A stretch of 64,000 bases of DNA, from contig CAMWQW010000008.1 in the NCBI GenBank assembly GCA_947176505.1, forward strand, positions 110,429-174,428. Direction: 5' to 3'. The notes under the pieces were generated by a model. It saw only the letters and a list, made by a program, of their open reading frames with translations, was not told where the DNA came from and did not search any database. Below, one piece after another: positions 44,051 to 53,332 of this stretch. A program made the translations under genes and the position numbers. Position 1 is the stretch's first letter. Every line of letters begins with the position of its first letter. The stretch is from an uncultured Lachnospiraceae bacterium (GTDB lineage: Bacteria; Bacillota; Clostridia; Lachnospirales; Lachnospiraceae).

Positions 44051-44956
44051 ATGAGAAAAATTATTATTTTATCAATGATTGCATGTATGATTCTTTCGGG
44101 CTGTGGAGTCACAATATCAATGGCAAATGAAGATGCGGATATGGAATCGTCGGTAGGGATTTTTAATGTTTACACAAGTTATTTTGAACACTACAGTATG
44201 GATCAAGATGAAACGGGATGTAAAGTAATAGGAACGCTGTACCAAGCGGCAGGCGATGATAATACTGTCATCACGGATATAGCAGTATCAGAGGGAGGCG
44301 GCAGTGTAAACATCACCGGAAGTATAGATTGTACAAAAGGCAGCCTTCGACTGATATATACGGCATCGGATGGTACGGAGATTTTGATTGCGGAGGGCAT
44401 TAACAAGAAAATTGATGTACAGTTAGATGTGGCGGAAGGCGGGGGAAGTATCGAATTTGCCGGTGAGGAAGAGAGCGCCGTATGTGAGTTTCATATAAAA
44501 GTGGAAACGGATCAGAACGTGACGTTTACCGGTATCATGGGGCACGACAGTGTGGAAGACATAGAAAATATAGAAAATTTGGAAAGCATAGGGGAACTGG
44601 AAAGTATAGGAGAATCTATAGAAGATGTCGGGCTGGATGAAATAGAAAATAACTGGTCTGAAAGTGAACGTATTCGCTATCGTGGTAATGGTGTGTCTGC
44701 GAACCCGATGAGCACTGAATTTCAGGTTGATGAACCAATGACATTGTCGGTTTCTTGCGCAACGGGAGAGGGAAAACTTAGATTAAAGATTGTCAGAAAT
44801 AATATTTTAGGGGATTTAGGGGAGACTGTTTACTTTGATGAGACAAATCCCGATGGAGTATATACAGTTTGGCTTGATAAGAAAGGGACATACAAAGTAC
44901 AGTTTTATGCGAAGGCACATGTGGGGAGTGTTGAGATTATGCCTGCTGATAACTAG
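44051..44956 (+). CDS. lipoprotein of unknown function
   Basis: A 301-residue predicted lipoprotein: signal peptide with lipobox LSGCG (Cys17). Two similar beta-type segments with the words EGGGSVNI and EGGGSIEF are followed by a short low-complexity acidic stretch built from IEN, LES, IGE units (about 172-195). A C-terminal beta domain contains GKLRLKIVRN and YTVWLDKKGTYKVQFYAKA. I do not recognise the family. GATAGGAGGAAGAT precedes the ATG. The next gene is 46 bp downstream, so the CPBP protease is probably cotranscribed. It is divergent from the TetR operon. Confidence 0.75.
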   Translation: MRKIIILSMIACMILSGCGVTISMANEDADMESSVGIFNVYTSYFEHYSMDQDETGCKVIGTLYQAAGDDNTVITDIAVSEGGGSVNITGSIDCTKGSLRLIYTASDGTEILIAEGINKKIDVQLDVAEGGGSIEFAGEEESAVCEFHIKVETDQNVTFTGIMGHDSVEDIENIENLESIGELESIGESIEDVGLDEIENNWSESERIRYRGNGVSANPMSTEFQVDEPMTLSVSCATGEGKLRLKIVRNNILGDLGETVYFDETNPDGVYTVWLDKKGTYKVQFYAKAHVGSVEIMPADN

Positions 44957-45002
44957 CTTGTATTTATGAAATGCAGGAGAGAGTACAAATAGGAGGAACA
45001 AA

Positions 45003-45857
45003 ATGAAGCAAATTAAAACCTCAAAAGTGGTGTTGGGAATTGTCGGCTCGTTAGTCATCTTGGTTATTGCGCAGCTTGCGGCGCAAGTTTTGGCAAACAT
45101 ATTTTCAATTATTCGGTTGCCAGTATTTGTGTGTAATGCTGTGGCGGGAGTTTTATATGTTGTGTTTGCGTATCTATTACTAAAGGTTTATGCAGAGAGG
45201 GTATTAAAACTGCAGCTATCAGATTTGAGAATACCCAAGATAAAGATAAAAACTAAATGGCTGTTGATTGCCTTTATATTGCCATTGGTGGTGGTCGGGA
45301 TTTATTTGCTTTTTCCAGGAGAATTGCAAAAGGGAACGATGGGAAGTCTGGAGGCTGCAGCGGTTATTTGCGCGGGAATATTTTTTACGGGAATTGCGGC
45401 TGGTGTTGTCGAAGAAATGGTTTTTAGGGGCTTTATCATGAGCCTGCTCGACTACAAGATTGGAAGAATGGCAGCAGTACTCATTCCGTCACTTCTTTTT
45501 GGACTGGTTCATATTATCGGGATGAATTTTAGTATAATAAGTTGTCTGCAAGTGTTAGCAGCAGGCACCTTTGTCGGAATCATGTTTTCCTTTATCACGT
45601 TGGAATCGCGTTCTGTTTGGAGCAGTGTGATGGTGCATGGATTGTGGAACATAATCGTTTTGGGAGGTGTTCTTTCCATAGGGGAAGGGTTGGATGAGTA
45701 TTCTGTTTTCTCTTATATTCTGGAAACAAAGTCGTTTGCGATTACAGGTGGGGAATTCGGAATTGAATCGTCTGTGATTGCAATAGCAGGATATATTGTT
45801 GTAACATTGATTGCATATGCAGGGATGCGGAAAAGTTCTGGCGGTGAAGATAAATAG
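45003..45857 (+). CDS. CPBP family intramembrane glutamic protease
   Basis: A 284-residue membrane protein with about eight helices. Family motifs are EEMVFRGF (about 137-144), FGLVHIIG and MVHGLWN, carrying the catalytic Glu, Arg and His residues of the Rce1/CAAX-like group. Such proteins act in bacteriocin maturation or immunity, or have unknown roles. ATAGGAGGAACAAA precedes the ATG. Follows the lipoprotein gene and may act on it or on a membrane peptide; no small peptide gene is visible nearby. Confidence 0.88.
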   Translation: MKQIKTSKVVLGIVGSLVILVIAQLAAQVLANIFSIIRLPVFVCNAVAGVLYVVFAYLLLKVYAERVLKLQLSDLRIPKIKIKTKWLLIAFILPLVVVGIYLLFPGELQKGTMGSLEAAAVICAGIFFTGIAAGVVEEMVFRGFIMSLLDYKIGRMAAVLIPSLLFGLVHIIGMNFSIISCLQVLAAGTFVGIMFSFITLESRSVWSSVMVHGLWNIIVLGGVLSIGEGLDEYSVFSYILETKSFAITGGEFGIESSVIAIAGYIVVTLIAYAGMRKSSGGEDK

Positions 45858-45893
45858 GTGTTTAGTTTCTTGCTTCTTTACCGTGCATGAGCT

Positions 45894-46316
45894 TTACCGC
45901 AGTAAAGCCATGCTTCCAGTCAATTTATTGACTTTCTTTTTTGCACCACAAATCGCAATTCCAAAATAATTTAAGTCAATTTCTGATACTTCTTTCATCT
46001 TCTCTATAAATTCATCATAAGCCTTGCATCCCTGCGCTAAATCTGAAAAATCAACGACAGTCAAATCCGAAAAGCCCGGCTCATACAATTTTTCACGAAT
46101 AGTTTTTATTATATCTGCGTTGCCTTTCAAAATGGGTACGGGAAATTCAATAATTCCTAAATGTTCATTCCCGGTTCTGTCGTATACATCAGTACCAACG
46201 ACTTCCGGCATTTTCTTTCCTAAAGTGATACCCATGATAGCCGCCGTATTTGCGATTATTCCCAACGGCAGATTTTCATCAATTACCATAACACACTTTT
46301 CATTTTGTAAATCCAT
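45894..46316 (-). CDS. DUF2000-like protein
   Basis: A 140-residue soluble protein. MVIDENLPLGIIANTAAI near the start and VVGTDVYDRTG, then GIIEFPVPILKG, match the DUF2000 family (peptidyl-tRNA hydrolase-like fold, function unknown). AAAAGGAGGGCTAAAAA gives a strong start at 46316. It is the last gene of a minus-strand set AraC-EamA-DUF2000. Confidence 0.8.
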   Translation of the reverse strand: MDLQNEKCVMVIDENLPLGIIANTAAIMGITLGKKMPEVVGTDVYDRTGNEHLGIIEFPVPILKGNADIIKTIREKLYEPGFSDLTVVDFSDLAQGCKAYDEFIEKMKEVSEIDLNYFGIAICGAKKKVNKLTGSMALLR

Positions 46317-46319
46317 TTT

Positions 46320-46436
46320 TTAGCCCTCCTTTTGATAACAACGGTAAAGATACGCTTTATGAAATCCTGATTCTCTGTAATGCGCTAATAGCTTTTCATT
46401 CTCTGCTGTATTCAGAAAGAAACAGCCCGACAACGG
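46320..46436 (-). pseudogene. possible 3' gene remnant overlapping the EamA gene
   Basis: A minus-strand frame, open from 46436 to a TAA at 46320, reads FLNTAENEKLLAHYRESGF and ends in YLYRCYQKEG. This looks like a natural protein end, perhaps of an acetyltransferase, but has no start. It overlaps the last 41 bp of the EamA gene and carries the DUF2000 ribosome site. Weakly supported. Confidence 0.3.
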
Positions 46437-47277
46437 CTAATATTGTTCCTGTTATAGAAAGAAATGTAACCGTTTCTTTCAGTATCAGCATAGACGTTAT
46501 AAGGGTTATGACAGGAACCATGTATATGTAAATGCTTGTTTTAACTGCCCCTAATATTTTTACAGCATAATTCCATGTTACAAAGCAGAGGGCAGACGCT
46601 CCGATTCCCAAATATAAAATATTGAGCAGATTTGTCATATCCATAAAACGCAACGCATCTAACTGAAAGTCAAACAGGAATAGTGTAGGTATCATAAACA
46701 AAATGCCATAGAAAAATGTCCTGCGTGTTGTAAGGATAACAGGGAGCCCAAAACTACCAATCTTTTTTGTCAAGATAGAATAGCAAGCCCATACAAAAGC
46801 GGCGGCAAATGCTAAAATATCTCCAGCAGGATTTAATTTTAGCTGTGAGCCATTGAAGCTAATCAATATAATTCCTGCCATTGCAACAATAAAGCCAATA
46901 AAAAAATTTATTTGTAACTTTTCTTCTGACTTCATAAACAGGTGCGCCAATATTGCGGTAATAAACGGAGCTACGGATATAATCACACCTACATTGGAAG
47001 CCATTGTATAAGTCAATGCAACATTTTCCAGCAAATAGTATAGACATACTCCACAAAAGCCCGCAGCGGCAAAGGTTATTTCCTGTTTCTGGTTTAATCT
47101 CTTTATGCGGTGCGGATATGCTATCAGTAAAACCAAATAGCCCATAATAAAACGGAAAAATAAGATTTCCACGGGCTGAAAGTCTGCAAGCAAGATTTTT
47201 GTGGAAATAAAGGTAGTTCCCCATATAAGGATTGTAATCAGAGCAGCCAAATGCCCTGTGCGTTTTTCTGTCACCAT
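46396..47277 (-). CDS. EamA/DMT family transporter
   Basis: About 293 residues with ten membrane helices in two EamA repeats. The first half has ILIWGTTFISTKIL and LFFRFIMGYLVLL; the second has FAAAFVWACYSILTKK and YLGIGASALCFVTWNYAV. Likely exports a metabolite or amino acid. The frame is open far upstream into the AraC gene, but the start ATG 47277 directly follows the araC stop (one base between), with AGGGCGG ahead of it, giving coupled translation. Confidence 0.9.
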   Translation of the reverse strand: MVTEKRTGHLAALITILIWGTTFISTKILLADFQPVEILFFRFIMGYLVLLIAYPHRIKRLNQKQEITFAAAGFCGVCLYYLLENVALTYTMASNVGVIISVAPFITAILAHLFMKSEEKLQINFFIGFIVAMAGIILISFNGSQLKLNPAGDILAFAAAFVWACYSILTKKIGSFGLPVILTTRRTFFYGILFMIPTLFLFDFQLDALRFMDMTNLLNILYLGIGASALCFVTWNYAVKILGAVKTSIYIYMVPVITLITSMLILKETVTFLSITGTILAVVGLFLSEYSRE

Positions 47278-47278
47278 T

Positions 47279-48109
47279 TTATTCACCGCCCTTATCTTTT
47301 TCAAAAAAGATTTCACGGTACACTCCCGGCGCAAGCCCGATAAAACTGGTAAAATAATTTGTAAAGTGGCTTTGGTCGGAAAAACCTGTCCATATTGCTG
47401 CGTCAAGGGGAGATACACCGTTTGACAACAGTTTCTTTGCTTCATTGATACGGATTGTTTCTAAATAACGGTATGGGGTAATCCCCTTTGATTTCGTAAA
47501 TGCCCTAAGAAGCGTTGACTTGCTTAGTCCTGCTTGGCGACAAATCTGGTCTAAATAAATACGCTCCGTAAAGTGCTGTTCCATAAACATACAGGCTTTT
47601 TCAATTTCCTGTCTACACTCTGGAATACAGCTTTCAAAAGGCTGACCATAATTCTGAATCAAACTGGACAACAGGAGCAACAAATTTTCTTCTTTTCCGA
47701 AGTCGCTGTTTCCATTCATCACCATTTCATGTAGTGGGCGCAGATAGCAGATTACTTCATCATCACAAATCACATTCTCTGAAAATCCCGGAAGTTCTCG
47801 TTTCCCTGTCACTTCCTCTGCCAAATCAAGCATAATTTCTTTGCTGATATTAAAGCCACGGTAGTCCAATGTACCATTATCAGACTGTACGCAAGCATGG
47901 TTATCGCCCGGATTAAATAAAACAACATTTCCCTGTCCAATCGTGTAGTCTATGTTCCTGCAAGACAGACAGCGTTCACCGTTCTCTACAAAACCAATCA
48001 CATAATGCTCATGAAAATGGTTTGGAAACGGCTGAACGATTCCCTCAAAACGGTAGGCTTCAATCCGCAATGATTCATCATAAACAACGGTTCTGATTTC
48101 TTTCTTCAT
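47279..48109 (-). CDS. AraC family transcriptional regulator
   Basis: A 276-residue regulator: N-terminal cupin domain with FPNHFHEHYVIGFVENGER and VVLFNPGDNHAC, and C-terminal double helix-turn-helix (about 170-270) with GLSKSTLLRAFTKSKGITPYRYL split at the turn, and GFSDQSHFTNYF. It is immediately upstream of the EamA transporter and probably controls it. Start at 48109 after GCAAGGAGGAAATTTGA. Confidence 0.92.
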   Translation of the reverse strand: MKKEIRTVVYDESLRIEAYRFEGIVQPFPNHFHEHYVIGFVENGERCLSCRNIDYTIGQGNVVLFNPGDNHACVQSDNGTLDYRGFNISKEIMLDLAEEVTGKRELPGFSENVICDDEVICYLRPLHEMVMNGNSDFGKEENLLLLLSSLIQNYGQPFESCIPECRQEIEKACMFMEQHFTERIYLDQICRQAGLSKSTLLRAFTKSKGITPYRYLETIRINEAKKLLSNGVSPLDAAIWTGFSDQSHFTNYFTSFIGLAPGVYREIFFEKDKGGE

Positions 48110-48334
48110 TCAAATTTCCTCCTTGCCAAAAACCATTGTAAATCAAAGATTTTCAAAAGTCTTGTAAAATATCTTCATTTTTTGGATCCATATCTTCGGG
48201 TTCTAATCAGACTTGTTTGAGCGCTTCTAAAGGTTCATTAAATGTAATATATGGTTTTTATGCTAAAAGGTGATTTTCATATTGTTTTCTTTTAATCTGT
48301 GGTGATAAAATAGCTTTATATAAGGATTTAAATT

Positions 48335-48506
48335 ATGAAAATTTTAAAAGAATTTGCAATTATATCGCTCAGCCGGAGGGACAAGTGACGAGGTGATTGA
48401 GGATATGTACGCAGTGGAGATTGATACGGGAAAAGTAGTAGCGTCGGGCAAGAAGGCGTGGAGTGATGTCGGGACGAAGGAGTATCGGGAGCTGACAGGC
48501 GAATAG
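48335..48506 (+). pseudogene. degraded gene with intact start and end, middle lost
   Basis: AAGGATTTAAATT precedes an ATG at 48335 that reads MKILKEFAIISLS, then stops after 16 codons. From about 48369 another frame reads GGTSDEVIEDMYAVEID and runs through SDVGTKEYRELTGE to a TAG at 48504-48506. The two pieces look like the N- and C-termini of one protein joined by an internal deletion with a frame change. The family is not recognised. The rest of the 48110-48552 gap is AT-rich and holds the araC promoter. Confidence 0.6.
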
Positions 48507-48552
48507 TGAAAGAGCATTGGGAGAAGAACAATGTGAAGGGACAGAGGACATC

Positions 48553-49197
48553 ATGACAGATAAAGAGATGAAAATTACACGTTACAGGGAAGAAAACAAA
48601 TTGGCGAAGCAGGGAGAAATTGTCTTTGCAGGTTCTTCACTTATGGAAATGTTTCCTATTAACAAACTGCTTGATGAAAAAGGTGATGCCACGATTATCT
48701 ATAATCGTGGCATAAGCGGTTTTGTATCGGAGGAATTGTTGGGTGCGCTTGACGCTTGCGTTTTAGACTTAAAACCACGCAGGATGTTTATTAATATCGG
48801 AACCAACGATTTGAGTAATCCACAGATTCAGATATCGGAATTAATGTGGAGGTATGACCGCATTCTTACGATGATAGAGGAGAATCTTCCGGAAGTGGAA
48901 ATCTATCTGATGGCATATTACCCGATTAATTATGAAGCGGCGACGGAAGAGATGAAAGAATGTCTTAAGATTCGTACCAATGAGAAAATTAACAGGGCTA
49001 ATGCAGAAGTGGAGAAATTAGCACAGCGGCACGGGCAGAAGTACATTGATGTAAACCGCAATTTGAAAGATGAGCAGGGCAGATTGAAAGCCGAATATAC
49101 GATAGAAGGTATGCACATCAAGGAGGATGGCTATCGGGCAATTTATGACGATGTAATGCGGTATGTTAAAGAGCCAAGATGGAAAAATAGGGAGTAA
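48553..49197 (+). CDS. SGNH/GDSL-type esterase
   Basis: A 214-residue hydrolase. Block I is FAGSSLMEMF with nucleophile Ser29 (GSS in place of GDS), block III is NIGTNDLSNP, and the C-terminal catalytic His is in GMHIKEDGY. Such proteins often deacetylate sugars or cleave small esters. GACAGAGGACATC precedes ATG 48553; the frame from 48517 lacks a site. An acetyltransferase gene follows 38 bp downstream. Confidence 0.88.
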   Translation: MTDKEMKITRYREENKLAKQGEIVFAGSSLMEMFPINKLLDEKGDATIIYNRGISGFVSEELLGALDACVLDLKPRRMFINIGTNDLSNPQIQISELMWRYDRILTMIEENLPEVEIYLMAYYPINYEAATEEMKECLKIRTNEKINRANAEVEKLAQRHGQKYIDVNRNLKDEQGRLKAEYTIEGMHIKEDGYRAIYDDVMRYVKEPRWKNRE

Positions 49198-49235
49198 CTA
49201 TTGGAAGCGATAGTTGAAGTTAGAGGAGGCGCAGG

Positions 49236-49778
49236 ATGGCAGAGCAGTATAATAAAATATATTACACGGACGATAAAATAACAATTCGGGATATGCGGCA
49301 GGAAGATGCGGCAATTATCACGCAGGAAGAGATTGCACAGGGTTGGGATGCAACCATTGATAAATATATGGCACGCCTAAGGGACAGACAGGAGAAGAAC
49401 GCTGTCGTTCTTGTAGCGGAGTATCAGGGGAATGTGGCAGGATATATCAATGTTTACCCTGAATCCGAGTGGGGAGCATATGCAGATAAAGGATATCCGG
49501 AAATCGTGGATTTCGGTGTCCTTGAAAAATACAGACGTCACGGGATTGGCAGTAAGATGATGGATGTGGCAGAGCAGATTGCCGGAGAATACTGCGATAA
49601 GGTATGTCTGGGCGTGGGATTACACAGCGGTTACGGCAGCGCCCAGAGAATGTATGTGAAACGTGGCTATATTCCAGATGGCAGCGGTGTGTGGTATTGC
49701 GACAAAGTATGTGAACCATATGCAGCGTGCTGTAATGATGATGATTTGGTGTTGTATTTTTTGAAGGAGCTGCGATAG
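49236..49778 (+). CDS. GNAT family N-acetyltransferase
   Basis: A 180-residue enzyme with ITIRDMRQEDAAII at the start, a core beta strand VVLVAEYQGNVAGYINVYP, and the acetyl-CoA loop in RRHGIGSKMMD, followed by GYGSAQRMYVKRGYIPDGSG. Substrate unknown. TTAGAGGAGGCGCAGG precedes the ATG. It is probably cotranscribed with the esterase gene. Confidence 0.93.
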   Translation: MAEQYNKIYYTDDKITIRDMRQEDAAIITQEEIAQGWDATIDKYMARLRDRQEKNAVVLVAEYQGNVAGYINVYPESEWGAYADKGYPEIVDFGVLEKYRRHGIGSKMMDVAEQIAGEYCDKVCLGVGLHSGYGSAQRMYVKRGYIPDGSGVWYCDKVCEPYAACCNDDDLVLYFLKELR

Positions 49779-49835
49779 GAGACCGCAAAGAGATTTCGAC
49801 TAGAGTATATGCGGTCTGAATATAATTCTTTGTAT

Positions 49836-49905
49836 AAAAAATCCATGTTTATTGATACAGTTTTTATTTTTATCAAAATCTGCAACGATAAACGCGGATT
49901 TTTTT
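49836..49905 (+). terminator. three-tier terminator hairpin
   Basis: Nested pairings AAAAAATCC with GGATTTTTT, GTTTAT (49847) with ATAAAC (49888), and TGATA with TATCA form one long stem ending in seven T. A second hairpin, AGACCGCA with TGCGGTCT, lies just upstream (about 49781-49817). No gene in 49779-50064. Confidence 0.85.
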
Positions 49906-50064
49906 ATGTTATATCGGAAGTGCCGTACAGAACAATATTATCTCCGTAAAAACACATCATCTTCATCTGAAATTCATACTACTGTGCTACAATAAGCAAT
50001 GTAAGGTATATGACGCGCGCATAAAACCATAAAAAAGAAACCGGACGGGAGCGTAATAAGAGAC

Positions 50065-50718
50065 ATGAACATTTTATTTTTGGAAGACGAACCGACCATA
50101 CGGGAAGTCCTGACTGAATATATGAAAATGCAGAACTATCATGTTACCTGCGCTGAAGACGGCGAGCAGGCGCTGGAATTTCTCACGAGTCAGCAATTTG
50201 ATATGGCGGTACTGGACATTATGGTGCCGAAAGTGAGCGGGCTGGAAATTCTGCAATATATTAAGGAACACAGACCGGAGATGGCGACGATTATGCTGAC
50301 GGCGCTGGATGATGAGAAGACGCAGGTGCAGGCATTTAACTCCTATGCGGATGACTATGTAATCAAGCCGGTTTCTCCCATTATTTTGTTAAAAAGAATG
50401 GAAACAATTCTGCGCCGTGTAAAGAGAACCGAACTGCAGCAGGAAAAAGGGCTTACCATTCACGATGATTCTTATCAGGCATTTTACGACGGAAAGTCTC
50501 TGGAACTTACGCTGAGTGAGTTTCTGTTATTACAGGTTCTTATGAGAGAACCAAAGCGGGCGTTTACAAGAGAACAATTGATTTTAAGAATTTTCAACGA
50601 GGATTATGTAGGTAACGACAGAATCATTGATGCGCATGTTAAAAATCTGAGAAAGAAGCTGCCGGAGGATTGTATCAAAACGGTAATCGGCGTGGGATAT
50701 CAGTTTCGGGAGGGGTAA
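50065..50718 (+). CDS. response regulator, OmpR/PhoB family
   Basis: A 217-residue regulator with receiver (phospho-acceptor Asp51 in MAVLDIMVPK, acidic E7-D8) and C-terminal winged helix with LTLSEFLLLQVLM and NDRIIDAHVKNLRKKL. It heads an operon with the kinase, whose start lies 2 bp after its stop, and a following ABC transporter. Confidence 0.95.
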   Translation: MNILFLEDEPTIREVLTEYMKMQNYHVTCAEDGEQALEFLTSQQFDMAVLDIMVPKVSGLEILQYIKEHRPEMATIMLTALDDEKTQVQAFNSYADDYVIKPVSPIILLKRMETILRRVKRTELQQEKGLTIHDDSYQAFYDGKSLELTLSEFLLLQVLMREPKRAFTREQLILRIFNEDYVGNDRIIDAHVKNLRKKLPEDCIKTVIGVGYQFREG

Positions 50719-50720
50719 GT

Positions 50721-52364
50721 ATGGGGCTTAGGAAGAAAACGTTTCTGTACAGTGTGGCGCTGGCAGTTATTATGATTGCTTTTGTCATAGGGTATTTTGT
50801 ATTAATGCTGCCATCCCTGTATGTGGATTATGTGATGAATAGCAATTTGGAATCTGCAGCTAAGATTCAGAAGGGCTACATGGAAGAGAGAAGTTACGAT
50901 AATCTGACGGTTAAGAATCCGTCGTCCGTCTACACAATGGAGGTTCCGAATACAGGGGACGAGGTTTATATAGCAGGGAAATTCTTTAAGCTGACGATTA
51001 CCATACAGGATGAGGAGCTTCAGAACCTTCTGGACTGCGCCAGAATGATGATGGGCGAAGCAGAGAGCTTGGAACAGTTGGAGAATATGATCGATTCGCA
51101 GACTGCGGATAGGGAAGATATGTCTTACGGATTAAAGCAGAAAGACTTCACGAACTATTTCAGTGAATGGCAGGACAGATTTAAGGATATATTTGCAGGT
51201 CAGAATCTGATTTCCGAGGACGCGCCAATTACAATTAAACTGGATCAAAAGGGGCAGAGTGGCGAACAGGTTTATCAGGGAGAATATTCTAAGCTGCATA
51301 CGATGCCCGGCGGTATTATGGTGTATGAGGTGGGGGTATCTGACGGCAATTACAGCTACATCACATATATTGCTATGGGACAGATGCAGGATGCTTTTAT
51401 CATTACGGTTTTACCGACGATGACGCCGCAGATGGAGGAAATTACGCCAATCGTTATGGGAAGCCTGCCGATGATTATCGCAGTTATTTTTCTGGTAGTG
51501 TTGATTTCTTCCGGATTCTTTTCAGGAAGAATTGTCAACCCCATAATCAGACTTGCCAATCATGCAGAGAGTGCGGGTCTGGCAGAGCATTTTGAACCTG
51601 ATGAGTTTGCATTCTTGTCAGACAATAAGGATGAGATTGGCATTTTAGGACGGAATCTGCATGAGCTGTACGGAAAGCTGCGGGACAATTACGAAGAGCT
51701 GGAACGTAAGAACTGTTTGCTGGAAGAAGAAAACGAGCGGCAGGAGGTATTCCTGCGAGCGTCATCTCATCAGCTAAAGACACCTATTACAGCGGCGCTT
51801 CTTCTGGTTGAGGGTATGATGAATGAGGTCGGAAAGTATAAGGACACAAAAACATATCTGCCGGAGGTGAAAAAGCAGCTTCTATCCATGAGAAAGATAG
51901 TGGAGGATATTTTGTACTTAAATTATCATGCGGAGAATATGCAGCAGGAGAAAACGGTAGTCGAGACGGTAGTGCAGGAACTTGCGGGAGAATATGCAGT
52001 ACAGACGGAAGATAAGGGACTGCGGGTAACGATTACGGGGAGCGGAGTTGTTTATACGGACCGAAAAATTCTGAAAAAAATTGTGGACAATTTATTGTCT
52101 AATGCCGTCTCATATACGCCGAAAGGGCAGCAGATTACTATTGAGATTAGTAACGAGGCAATATGTATTGTCAATTATGGTGTCATGATAGATGAGAAGC
52201 TACTCCCGAGTGTTCTTAAACCTTTTGTCAGTAGTGACGGAAGCGGGAAGGGAAAAGGATTGGGGCTGTATGTGGCAGCCTATTACAGTAAGCTTATGGG
52301 ATATGAGCTGAAAATAACAAATATTGATAATGGTGTACGGGCGAACTTGTCTTTTATAAAGTGA
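50721..52364 (+). CDS. membrane sensor histidine kinase with large extracellular domain
   Basis: About 547 residues. Membrane helices at about 9-30 and 245-268 enclose an outer sensor domain of roughly 215 residues. A HAMP-like segment leads to the HisKA box SSHQLKTPI with His350, then the ATPase domain with N-box DNLLSNAVSY and GKGKGLGLYVA. CGGGAGGGGTAAGT gives ATG 50721; the frame is open from 50670 inside the regulator gene. The large sensor differs from the short-loop kinases of Bce-type resistance systems. Confidence 0.94.
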   Translation: MGLRKKTFLYSVALAVIMIAFVIGYFVLMLPSLYVDYVMNSNLESAAKIQKGYMEERSYDNLTVKNPSSVYTMEVPNTGDEVYIAGKFFKLTITIQDEELQNLLDCARMMMGEAESLEQLENMIDSQTADREDMSYGLKQKDFTNYFSEWQDRFKDIFAGQNLISEDAPITIKLDQKGQSGEQVYQGEYSKLHTMPGGIMVYEVGVSDGNYSYITYIAMGQMQDAFIITVLPTMTPQMEEITPIVMGSLPMIIAVIFLVVLISSGFFSGRIVNPIIRLANHAESAGLAEHFEPDEFAFLSDNKDEIGILGRNLHELYGKLRDNYEELERKNCLLEEENERQEVFLRASSHQLKTPITAALLLVEGMMNEVGKYKDTKTYLPEVKKQLLSMRKIVEDILYLNYHAENMQQEKTVVETVVQELAGEYAVQTEDKGLRVTITGSGVVYTDRKILKKIVDNLLSNAVSYTPKGQQITIEISNEAICIVNYGVMIDEKLLPSVLKPFVSSDGSGKGKGLGLYVAAYYSKLMGYELKITNIDNGVRANLSFIK

Positions 52365-52447
52365 TAATTTATCAAAAGACGGAACTAAAAGCGTCAGGTC
52401 CATGAACAGAACAGCAACAGTAAATGCAGAATATAAAGAGGTGAGAT

Positions 52448-53317
52448 ATGTTACTTGCAATTAAACAGCTACAGGTAAAATACGGAAACCAAACCGCGTT
52501 ACAGATTAACAGTCCGCTCTGTATTGAGGAAGGCGAGCGCATCGGGGTAATCGGTTCTAACGGTGCCGGAAAAAGTACTTTGGTGAAAGCGCTCCTTGGA
52601 CTTATAAATTATGAGGGTAAAATTATAACACAGTTAAAGCCAGAGCAGATGGCAGCTCATATGCAAAGTAATGCGTATGTGACGACTATGCCTGTCAAGC
52701 GGATTATGGAGATGATTCTGAATACGAAAATCAAAGAGAACAAGGAATTACAGGAGTTGATTGATTTTTTTGAATTTGGGCAATGTCTGCCGAAAAGGTA
52801 CAATGCGCTTTCGGGTGGACAGAAACAGAAATTTACAATTATTATGATTATGATGCAGAAGGCGGAGTTGACATTTTATGATGAAGTCACATCGGGTTTG
52901 GATTTTGAGACAAGGCAGAAGCTGATGGAGAAATTGGTGGATTGGTATCAGGATAAAAAAGATTCTCTGATAATTGTATCCCACTATTATGAGGAGCTGG
53001 AACAGCTTGCAGATAAGATATTGTTGTTAGATCGGGGGAAAGTTATCGCTTACGGAAGAACAGAAGAGTTATTCAAGACGTACTGTGGCGATGCAATTTT
53101 TATTCTGGATAATAATCGGAAGAATCAGGAGTTGACGAAAGAGTTCAGCGCATTAAAATCGCCTAATCATTTGATTGCATTATCCTGCCGTGATGCGGAA
53201 GAGGAAAAAGGGCTGCTGTCGATTTTGGTGGAACATAATGTGAATTTTAAACGGAGCAATTCGGATATTGAAATTATGTCCATTAACGCCAGAGAACAGT
53301 TTTATGCAAAGGCATAA
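52448..53317 (+). CDS. ABC transporter ATP-binding protein
   Basis: A 289-residue ATPase with Walker A GSNGAGKST, signature LSGGQKQKF, Walker B LTFYDEVTSGLD (Val replaces the usual Pro after DE) and switch His in IIVSHYYEE. The C-terminal 80 residues are extra. Likely partner of the permease 15 bp downstream, in the operon started by the OmpR-type regulator. Probable substrate: an antimicrobial peptide or lipid, by analogy only. Confidence 0.92.
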   Translation: MLLAIKQLQVKYGNQTALQINSPLCIEEGERIGVIGSNGAGKSTLVKALLGLINYEGKIITQLKPEQMAAHMQSNAYVTTMPVKRIMEMILNTKIKENKELQELIDFFEFGQCLPKRYNALSGGQKQKFTIIMIMMQKAELTFYDEVTSGLDFETRQKLMEKLVDWYQDKKDSLIIVSHYYEELEQLADKILLLDRGKVIAYGRTEELFKTYCGDAIFILDNNRKNQELTKEFSALKSPNHLIALSCRDAEEEKGLLSILVEHNVNFKRSNSDIEIMSINAREQFYAKA

Positions 53318-53332
53318 TATGGGAGGATAAAG

